From Prorocentrum cordatum (taxonomy: Eukaryota; Sar; Dinophyceae; Prorocentrales; Prorocentraceae), in the NCBI GenBank assembly GCA_963575745.1, contig CAUYUJ010016706.1, positions 138,194 to 181,935 of the forward strand: DNA of 43,742 nt. Reading direction: 5' to 3'. Numbering within the stretch: position 1 is the stretch's first letter; each line of letters starts with the position of its first letter. The translations under genes and the position numbers were made by a program. Below the pieces are notes generated by a model. The model searched no databases. It saw only the letters and a program-made list of their open reading frames with translations, and was not told the origin of the DNA. Shown here piece after piece: positions 38,005-43,742 of this stretch.

Positions 38005-38295
38005 CCAGAGCCAACACTTCGACGTCGTGTTTATCTCACAACGTGGACCCCCAGAGGTCTGGACCCTTTTCATGGGACGGCCTTTTTCGTCCCAAGTGGT
38101 TCAACGGTTCCGTTGCCTGGTAAGGGCTCCCACTGGCCGATCTATTTGGGCATAGTCTTACATCGGAGGTGAGGCGTTGGGCGTCGTCGGCCGCCGCCGA
38201 CGCAGCTTTTCATCCTCAGTTGTTTTTGTTTGGCTTTCCCAGGGTCTGCTGAGGGCCCCCAGAGGCCGAACAGGGGCAAAAACCGCCCGCCGTGC
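38005..38295 (-). repeat. Dispersed repeat family A, copy 5 (reverse; two partial pieces)
   Basis: Minus strand: CATGAAAAGGGTCCAGACCT, CTGGGGGTCCACGTTG and AACACGACGTCGAAG (38025-38080) are the 3' part. CTGTTCGGCCTCTGGGGGCC and GAGGATGAAAAGCTGCG (38205-38280) are the 5' part of a unit. About 100 bp lie between. Confidence 0.65.
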
Positions 38296-38369
38296 CGTGA
38301 CTCTTTCACGGCGTCGAGGAGGTTGGGCGGAGGAAGGCCGCGTCAGCGGCGCCCGATACAATCGAGGCG

Positions 38370-38490
38370 GATCGGTAGGTCGACCCTGCCAAATCCAGGG
38401 TGCTCTTGCGTCCTGTGTTTGGCGACCCATGCCTTCTACAGTCCTACGGCCATGTGGCTTTCGGAAGGGTATTGTGTCCTCTCCAATCAA
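38370..38490 (+). repeat. Dispersed repeat family J, copy 1
   Basis: AGGTCGACCCTGCCAAATCC, AGGGTGCTCTTGCGTCC, TGTGGCTTTCGGAAGGGTAT and TGTGTCCTCTCC match 39137-39260 in order. It directly precedes the large palindrome. Confidence 0.65.
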
Positions 38491-38509
38491 CCTCGACTGT
38501 ATATCTCCA

Positions 38510-38655
38510 AGGAGGAAAGACTGGTCTACTCTGTAAGAACGATTTTTTGAAGGCAGATCTGCCTTCAAAAAACTGTTCTTACAGAGTAGACCAGTCTTTC
38601 CTCCTGTTTGAAGGCAGATCTGCCTTCAAAAAACCGTTCTTACAGAACGACCCTG
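38510..38655. repeat. 96-bp near-perfect palindrome plus a third half-arm
   Basis: AGGAGGAAAGACTGGTCTAC at 38510 is answered by its exact reverse complement ending at 38605. The centre is GAAGGCAGATCTGCCTTC. Only two base pairs in the arms fail to match (near 38540). From 38606 a second GAAGGCAGATCTGCCTTC and the right half (CCGTTCTTACAG) are repeated, so the right arm exists twice. It could form a cruciform or, if transcribed, a long hairpin. Confidence 0.92.
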
Positions 38656-39136
38656 ACTCAGTGATCCCCGATATGCCTCGATTCGATCTTGCAGCACATG
38701 CGGTCGGGAACGTGTCCTCAGCCCGTCGCGCCGTCGGTCCTGGCCTACCACTCTTCGGCGCGACGCGCTGACCGCGTCCAGGTCCCCAAGCTTCAGCGTC
38801 CCGAGCCTCACCCCTGCTCCCGCCCCGTCCCGCCTCGCGGAGAGGAGCGACGCGCCATCCGCTCGCGGGGCATAGCGTGTCGCCAGGGCGCCGTCGCGAC
38901 ACGCTGAGCTAGAGTTCATGTGACGGTCTGAGGAGGTGGGCGCGGGCCGAAGCGTCGGCCGATCTCTGCCATGTCGGGGGTGTCGTGCTTGGCGTTTGGG
39001 GGGAACGTGCCGGCTTCGGCCAGGCGCGGGGGCCCAGAGGGGGCCCGAGGCCCATCGCGTGCCGCGCCGTTGCCTCTGCGCGCAGCGCCGACGTCGAGAA
39101 TCGAAGCCCGCGCGCACACGGTCGGGACTGGATCAC
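38656..39136. other. No gene recognised
   Basis: GC-rich sequence. GCGGTCGGGAACGTGTCCTC near 38700 resembles CACGGTCGGGACTGGATCAC near 39116, just upstream of family J copy 2. Confidence 0.35.
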
Positions 39137-39260
39137 CAGGTCGACCCTTCCAGGATCCAGGGTGCCCCTGTGTCCCTCTGTGCTCGCGCCCCCCCATGTG
39201 CTCTCTTCTCCCAGGGCAGCGTGGCCCTCGGAAGGGTCTCGTGCCCTCTCGCGTGTCCTC
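39137..39260 (+). repeat. Dispersed repeat family J, copy 2
   Basis: AGGTCGACCCTTCCAGGATC, CAGGGTGCCCCTGTGTCC, GCGTGGCCCTCGGAAGGGTC and CGTGCCCTCTCG match 38370-38490. It is followed by family B rather than by a palindrome. Confidence 0.65.
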
Positions 39261-39282
39261 CCCAGGCAGGCTCGGCTGCACA

Positions 39283-39480
39283 GTGGAGGCCCATGCCAAG
39301 AGACACCCTGCTTGCCTCCAGGGTGCCCTGGGTCTCTTGGGGTTCGATGGTACGATGGGAAGCGTGACGCTCCCACACCAAGAATCCATGGACGTCCTGG
39401 GGTCTCAGGGTTGGGTTTCTTGTGGAATGTTTCTTGTGGTCGGGCCCCTATACGTGAGGACCCAGATATGCGACGTCCTG
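39283..39480 (+). repeat. Dispersed repeat family B, copy 2
   Basis: GGAGGCCCATGCCAAGAGAC, ACCCTGCTTGCCTCCAGGGT, GATGGGAAGCGTGACGCTCC, GGTCTCAGGGTTGGGTTTCT and GAATGTTTCTTG match 35600-35810. It abuts a reverse family A unit. Confidence 0.85.
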
Positions 39481-39625
39481 ATTTCTTCACTACGGCGTCC
39501 CCGAAGTCCCGACCCTTTCCCCGCGAGCGGCTTTTCACCCTGAGTCGATTTTTAGCGGTCCCGGGACCCGGCGAGGGCTTCCAGAGCCCGAGAACAGGGA
39601 AAAAACGTCGTCCTGAATCTTGCAC
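39462..39625 (-). repeat. Dispersed repeat family A, copy 6 (reverse orientation)
   Basis: Minus strand: GAAGAAATCAGGACGTCGCA is the 3' core, preceded by GGGTCGGGACTTCGGGGACG, AGGGTGAAAAGCCGCTCGCG, GGGTCCCGGGACCGCTAAAA and CTGTTCTCGGGCTCTGGAAG. Confidence 0.75.
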
Positions 39626-39910
39626 GACGCGAACATGTCTGGGATGAGGAGGTGGCGCGCTGGGCGTCGCTGGCCGCCGCCGAGACGCCGGCGAGAGCTC
39701 GGCGCCGCAGGGGTCCTCGGCGTTGCCGCCGCGGCCGCGGCGCCGGAGCGACGCACGCGTGTCGCCAGGGCCGCCGCCGCGGCACGCCGAGAGCAAAAGT
39801 TGCCTGCTTCCCTGGACCGCAGGAGGCGGGCCGCGGGGCGTCGCCGGCCGCCGCCGAGACGCCGACGAGAGCTTCGCATCGCTCGGACGTGCGCGTTCCC
39901 GGAACCCCTC
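39626..39910. other. GC-rich stretch, duplicated words, no gene
   Basis: CTGGCCGCCGCCGAGACGCC.GCGAGAGCT near 39669 and CCGGCCGCCGCCGAGACGCCGACGAGAGCTTCG near 39843 form a direct duplication at about 174 bp spacing (quoted in pieces: CCGCCGCCGAGACGCC is identical). CATCGCTCGGACGTGCGCGT at 39875 is a family F start. Confidence 0.5.
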
Positions 39911-39914
39911 GCGC

Positions 39915-40105
39915 TGTGGAAGAAAAATCACGGCGGGGGGCTGTTCGCTGTTCTCGGCCTCCGGGGCCCGGGGCCCTTGCCGGGCCTCGGGACCGTCAGG
40001 AAACGATTCAGGATGAAAAACCGGTCCCGGGGAAGGGGTCCAGATCTCTGTCTGGGGGTTGACGGGTCGACGCTGTGAAGAAATATCACGACGTCGGGGG
40101 TCTGG
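39915..40105 (+). repeat. Dispersed repeat family A, copy 7
   Basis: AAGAAAAATCACGGCGGGGG, GTTCTCGGCCTCCGGGGCCC, CGGGCCTCGGGACCGTCAGG, CAGGATGAAAAACCGGTCCC, GGGGAAGGGGTCCAGATCTC and GAAATATCACGACGTCGGGG. It runs straight into family F copy 3. Confidence 0.85.
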
Positions 40106-40220
40106 CTTTTCTCGGCGGGGACCATCGATGGGCATCCTGCGTCATCTCGGGGAACAAGTGTACGCACGGAGTCGAAACATGCACGGGGGAGGGACGCCCG
40201 AGCGATGGCCACGACGGGGG
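40106..40220 (+). repeat. Dispersed repeat family F, copy 3, joined to family A
   Basis: CTCGGCGGGGACCATCGATG, GGCATCCTGCGTCATCTCGG, GAGTCGAAACATGCACGGGG and GACGCCCGAGCGATGGCCA. The join suggests that A and F are two modules of one longer element. Confidence 0.8.
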
Positions 40221-40425
40221 CGAGTGGCCCAGGATCGGGGGGGCGACGCTGAAGGCGAGCCTGGCCCAGGGGAGACGCTGACGCCCGAGCGACGGCGACG
40301 CTGACGCCCGAGCGATGGCCCACGATCGGGGGGCGACGCTGACGCCCGAGCGATGGCGACGACGGGGGCGAACGGCCCAGGATCGGGGGGCGACGACGAG
40401 GGCGAGCCTGGCCCCGGGGAGGTCG
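40190..40425 (+). repeat. Nested tandem duplication of the family F 3' end
   Basis: GACGCCCGAGCGATGGC recurs near 40194, 40305 and 40343, with GCCCAGGATCGGGGGGCGAC and GAGGGCGAGCCTGGCCC between. The terminal word of family F has been amplified locally. Confidence 0.75.
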
Positions 40426-40890
40426 ATGCCCGCATCCCGGGGCGGCGATGGCGATGGCCTGTGCCCTCGGCGAGGCTCCCGGGCGAATGCGCGTGTTGCT
40501 TCCCACCTTGGGCTACTCGCCCCGATCGCTGCGGGGTTCCGACCTCCTCTTGGCCTTCCCTGAGATCCTGGCGTTGCAACTTTTTTGCAACGGGCGTTTT
40601 CGCTTGATTTCGGGCCCCGGGACCCTCACAGATCGATGGGGCTCGAAAAATGGCGCGGAAAGATGAGGTCCGGGTCTCCGGGCTTGATTTCTGCGGTGTT
40701 GCATTTGTTTTGCTACGTCGGATCTCAGGGTTGACTGATCACCAGAAGAGAACGTCGAGCGCCAGGACGGCACCAACCCTTGGAGGGTTTTCGCGCGTCG
40801 GGCCCCCGGAGGCGACACGGCGCCAGCGCGTCGGGCAGGCACTGCTCCGATGCTTTTCTCCGGGTGCTCGAGATCATGTCTGGGGTGCGG
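40426..40890. other. No gene recognised; possible family A trace
   Basis: TTTCGGGCCCCGGGACCCTC and GATGGGGCTCGAAAAATGGC near 40609-40655 resemble the family A centre. The rest is unassigned. Confidence 0.35.
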
Positions 40891-40895
40891 TCTTC

Positions 40896-41108
40896 GATCG
40901 GGGAAGCGTAAGACTCGAGTACGCCGGGACTCGGGTTTGCCGACGCTTTTTGACGAGCGCGCCCTGGATTTGGACCGTCCAGTTTTCGTGGGATGTTCGC
41001 AGCGGGAGTTCGCGTCAAATGTCAGATTGGGTCTCGTCATTTGCACGATGGCCCCGACAGCTCAGCCCAACTCGGGTTTCCCGTACCCGAGTCTTACGTC
41101 TCCCCGAC
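40896..41108. mobile_element. Element with terminal inverted repeats (MITE-like)
   Basis: CGTAAGACTCGAGTACG (40907-40923) is matched by CGTACCCGAGTCTTACG (41082-41098) with one mismatch. The similarity continues outward (ATCGGGGAAG versus CTCCCCGAC). Total length is about 210 bp with no coding capacity. Confidence 0.65.
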
Positions 41109-41134
41109 TGGAGTACGATGGGAACAACATAACC

Positions 41135-41295
41135 CTATCCCAGACCCCCGACGTCATGATTTTTCCGCGACGCGACCCCATAGAGGTCCAGGCCCATTCC
41201 CCGGGGCCGGTTTTTCATCCTGAGTCGTTCTTCGACGCTCCCGGGGCCCGCTGCGGGCCCCCGGAGGCCGAACTTAGCGAAAGACCTTCTGCCGT
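41135..41295 (-). repeat. Dispersed repeat family A, copy 8 (reverse orientation)
   Basis: Minus strand: GGAAAAATCATGACGTCGGG core, CCTCTATGGGGTCGCGTCGC, CAGGATGAAAAACCGGCCCC, GGGGAATGGGCCTGGACCTC and TTCGGCCTCCGGGGGCCCGC. Well conserved. Confidence 0.85.
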
Positions 41296-41413
41296 TGTTT
41301 CTGTATACTGCGCGAGGGGGCCTGGGGTCGTCGCCCGCCAGACGAGACGCCGCGCCCTCGGCGCCGCAGGCCTCCTCGGCGCCGCCGCCGCGGCCGCGGC
41401 GCCGGAGGGGGGC

Positions 41414-41417
41414 GCGC

Positions 41418-41470
<53 letters not shown>

Positions 41471-41669
41471 TGGCGCCGCAGGCCTCCTCGGTGCCGCCGC
41501 CGCGCCCGCGGCGCCGGAGCGCGAGGCGGGCGCCGCGCGGCCCGCGCCGGTGCAGAACGTCGTGTCGCAGGCGGCGCGCGGAGGGCCCCCGGCGGCGGGC
41601 GCCCCCCTGCGGAGGGCCCTCGGGCGGCGGCCTCGGCGGCGGCCTCGACGGCGGCCCTGCGCCGTCGCT

Positions 41670-41729
<60 letters not shown>

Positions 41730-41742
41730 TTCGTCGTCGTGG
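41414..41742. repeat. Inverted pair of GAC and GTC microsatellites
   Basis: A perfect ACG/GAC tract (41417-41467) and a GTC/CGT tract (41669-41737) are reverse complements about 200 bp apart. Confidence 0.93.
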
Positions 41743-41799
41743 GCGGCTTCCCTCGGGTGGCCCCCCTCTGGCGGCGGCCTCGGGCGGCGCCCCTCGGGC

Positions 41800-41900
41800 A
41801 GCCCTGGGCTTGGCCTCGCGCGGGCGTGTGCCTGGGCGGCCCCTCGGGCGGCCCTGGGCTTGGCCCTCGGGCGGCCCTGGGCTTGGCCTTGCCGTTCTCT
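41800..41900 (+). repeat. CCCTCGGGCGGCCCTGGGCT repeat
   Basis: The unit CCCTCGGGCGGCCCTGGGCT followed by TGGC occurs about three times with variants. Confidence 0.8.
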
Positions 41901-41994
41901 TCTCGGCGCGGGCCGCCCAGGAGCCTTTCGCGCCAGTTTGGGGGGAAGGTGCACGCACGAAGCCCCAGACACGATCGCGTCGCAAGAGGGTGGG

Positions 41995-42185
41995 GACGAA
42001 GGTTTTTCGCCGTTGGGCTCTGGAGGCCTTCGCCGGGTCCCGGGGCCGTCAAAAGACGACTCGGGATGAAGAGCCGGTCCAGCGGAGAGGATCGGGACTT
42101 CATCCCGATAAATATTGAACAACATCAGGACGTCGCATGTCTGGGGCCGGAACGTGCACGGGGCATGGGCGCCCGAGCGTTGGCG
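41995..42185 (+). repeat. Dispersed repeat family A, copy 9, with family F end
   Basis: TTTTTCGCCGTTGGGCTCTG, GGTCCCGGGGCCGTCAAAAG, CTCGGGATGAAGAGCCGGTC, then GAACAACATCAGGACGTCGC. GGAACGTGCACGGGGCATGG and GCGCCCGAGCGTTGG (family F end) follow directly, repeating the A-F order of 39915-40220. Confidence 0.8.
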
Positions 42186-42545
42186 GGCGGGGCGGCCTGG
42201 AGGAGAGCACGCCGTGCGTGGCAGGCCCGCGCGCCCTGGGCGGCGGGCCCCTCCGGGGGGGGCCCTCGGCAGCGGCGCCGCGGCTGGAGGGGCGCCAGCC
42301 GGGAGTGCACTTCACCACCGGCCGGGGCCAGGCATGATGCCGGGGCCCCCGGGCCGGTGCAGAGACCGCCTGGCCCAGTCCAGGGCGCCTCCGATGGGCC
42401 TTGCCGGGGCTCGGGGTGGCGTATGGTCTGGAGCCCTCGCGCAGCGGCGCTTCGGCCGGGGGGGGGGGGAAGGAGCACGGGGCTCTCACGTCGCAGCTTC
42501 GGGGGGCCTCGTCTGTCCCGAAAGTGGGTGTTTTGTGCCCGACGC
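42186..42545. other. No gene recognised
   Basis: Very GC-rich. Open frames on both strands are long but of random Ala/Arg/Gly/Pro composition. Confidence 0.4.
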
Positions 42546-42672
42546 GGGTTCGATGCGGACTCAACGCGGGCTTGACGTGGATTCGACGAGGGTTCAACGT
42601 GGATTCGACGGGGATTGGGCGAGTGCGGCGTGGATTCGACACGGATTCGACGCGGACAGGGGCTCGACGGGA
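42546..42672 (+). repeat. 15-bp minisatellite
   Basis: GACGTGGATTCGACG-type units (GTGGATTCGAC, GAGGGTTCAACGTGG, GACACGGATTCGACGCGGA) repeat about eight times. Minus frames read NPRR.HVES-type peptides. Confidence 0.85.
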
Positions 42673-43144
42673 CAGACAAGGTCCCCAGACGATGCCACAC
42701 GAGGGTTTGGAGCCGGCTGGGGGTCTGAGGTGGCCGAGCATGGGCTCCGGGCAGAAAGAAGGGGGGGGGGCAGGTTCGAGGTGCTCGTTCGAGAAGGGGT
42801 TTTTGTTTCGGTCGGCGACTATATTAAAGGATGTGGTTGCGCTGGGCTGTGGTTTGCGATCGGCGCCGTTGTGGATCTTAAGGGTCACCGCGCCACGCCA
42901 CCTAATGTTCGATGAGCCCTCGTCGGGGCGCGGCAGAGATCTCCATCGAGGTCGCCCGCCCCTTCAGGCGCGGGCCGCAAAGTACACCCTCTGCAAACCA
43001 CACCCTTCGGAGTCGCTGACACGGGGACCACGCCCAAGACGTCGCGGGATCCTGCCGATGCCGACCGTGGTCATGGTCCACGTCGGCCGTCGCTGGTTCG
43101 CGAGGATGCTCGGCGAGATGACGCCGGCAGAGATCTACGGCGAC
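42673..43144. other. Unique sequence, possibly a short coding fragment
   Basis: Plus frame near 43058-43150 reads MPTVVMVHVGRRWFARMLGE and continues MTPAEIYGDSATRR, which is protein-like. No family is recognised. Confidence 0.3.
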
Positions 43145-43310
43145 TCAGCCACGCGCAGAGGGAGGTTGGGGGGAGGGGGGAGGGCTTCTTGGAAGCACCC
43201 CTGCTCCTTGGAAGGCGCGGGCCTTCCCTGTAGATGCAGGGCCGGCGCCTTCTGAGGAGCAGCCTCCTTCTAAGAAGCCCTCCCCCCTCCCTCCGCCTCC
43301 TCGCGCGCGC
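43145..43310. mobile_element. Foldback (stem-loop) element
   Basis: GAGGGAGGTTGGGGGGAGGG followed by GGGAGGGCTTCTTGGAAG, GCTCCTTGGAAGGCGC and a short loop (CCTTCCCTGTAGATGCAGGG). The answering arm is GCGCCTTCTGAGGAGCAGCC, CTTCTAAGAAGCCCTCCCCC and CTCCCTC. Arms are about 70 bp with a few bulges. The loop itself contains CCCTG..CAGGG. Confidence 0.8.
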
Positions 43311-43459
43311 CGCCAGGTGACGGCACGGCGTTTTTCCGCGCTCCGCCTCGGCCGCGGCCCCCGTTTGTTTCCCCTCGCAGGGGCGGCCTGCGCCAGCCTT
43401 CGCGGCGCAGGCTGCCCGAGCGAGCGCGGCCCCGCTTCCAAGTGGCCTGTGGACGACGG

Positions 43460-43600
43460 TCAATGTCGGGTATAGCTTGTCGTCTCAACGTCGTCGTGGT
43501 CTTCCTCCAGGGCACACGTGTGTTCGCGAATGGGCAGGTCGTACTTACCGAGGTCTTCGGAGGTTCCGATTCTGGTCCCTGGTAGACAGCCGGAAACAAG
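43460..43600 (-). other. Possible terminal exon fragment
   Basis: A minus frame reads SEDLGKYDLPIREHTCALEE and continues DHDDVETTSYTRH before a stop near 43460. It is protein-like and less GC-biased. CGGTAAGTACG within it could equally be a splice donor. Not recognised. Confidence 0.25.
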
Positions 43601-43742
43601 AATAGACACTTTTAGAAATTCTGAGCTTCCCGTTGAGGCGCCGTGCACACAGTATCTATTAGTATCTATGTTTTAGAAATAGACGCTTTTAGAATTATCG
43701 TGCTCCCGCTGAGGCCCGGTGGTCATAATATCTAAAAGTATC
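43596..43742 (+). repeat. 77-bp direct repeat at the window end
   Basis: AATAGACACTTTTAGAAATT (near 43600) and AATAGACGCTTTTAGAATTA (near 43677) begin two units. Both continue CCCG(T/C)TGAGGC and end TATCTA..AGTATC. The array is cut by the window edge. Confidence 0.8.

Noticed and set aside
40850-42118. 422-codon plus-strand frame as a gene
   Set aside because: It crosses an inverted-repeat element, a reverse family A copy and two microsatellites. Its composition is that of GC-rich random sequence.

Overview
The window looks like nuclear DNA of a dinoflagellate. It is GC-rich and packed with trinucleotide microsatellites, tandem repeats and dispersed repeats, with very few intact genes. The recognisable coding remnants fit that lineage: a pentatricopeptide (PPR) fragment with the V-I-S-Y-N-A / A-C-E-K-G signature, the RNase H end of a non-LTR retrotransposon, and a tandem gene family. 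Genus cannot be fixed from this sequence; a free-living GC-rich form such as Prorocentrum is a guess. Two 100-base N runs (7822-7921 and 26143-26242) are scaffold gaps, so order across them depends on the assembly.

Layout. At 0.5-2.7 kb (minus strand) lie four head-to-tail, partly rearranged copies of the N-terminal half of phosphoglycerate kinase (PGK). One junction joins a PGK C-terminal tail directly to the next PGK N-terminus, so the locus descends from a tandem PGK fusion or array and is now decayed. From 3 to 16 kb there are polypurine GAG blocks, two very long imperfect GAT blocks (9.95-11.72 and 13.76-15.93 kb), a 42-bp minisatellite, a frameshifted PPR fragment (about 7.0-7.16 kb) and a frameshifted RNase H domain (13.19-13.77 kb). 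From 16 to 24 kb the base composition is visibly less GC-rich, and this part holds the only long, intact, protein-like gene. It is at 18137-19402 (plus) and has four treble-clef/zinc-ribbon repeats followed by a Vsr-like endonuclease domain. Around it lie a 63-bp tandem array, a decayed ATGCT-type array, a 75-bp tandem array and a small element with inverted terminal repeats. From 24 to 43.7 kb the window is a patchwork of short dispersed repeat families, foldback elements and microsatellites with no convincing gene.

How parts work together. There is no operon or pathway here. The coherent signals are a candidate selfish or virus-derived nuclease gene, a fossil of a tandem glycolytic gene, and a set of short, modular, often palindromic dispersed elements (families A to J below) that recur in both orientations and probably spread as non-autonomous elements. 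Family letters are labels used only in this annotation. Family membership and boundaries were judged by eye and may be off by several bases.
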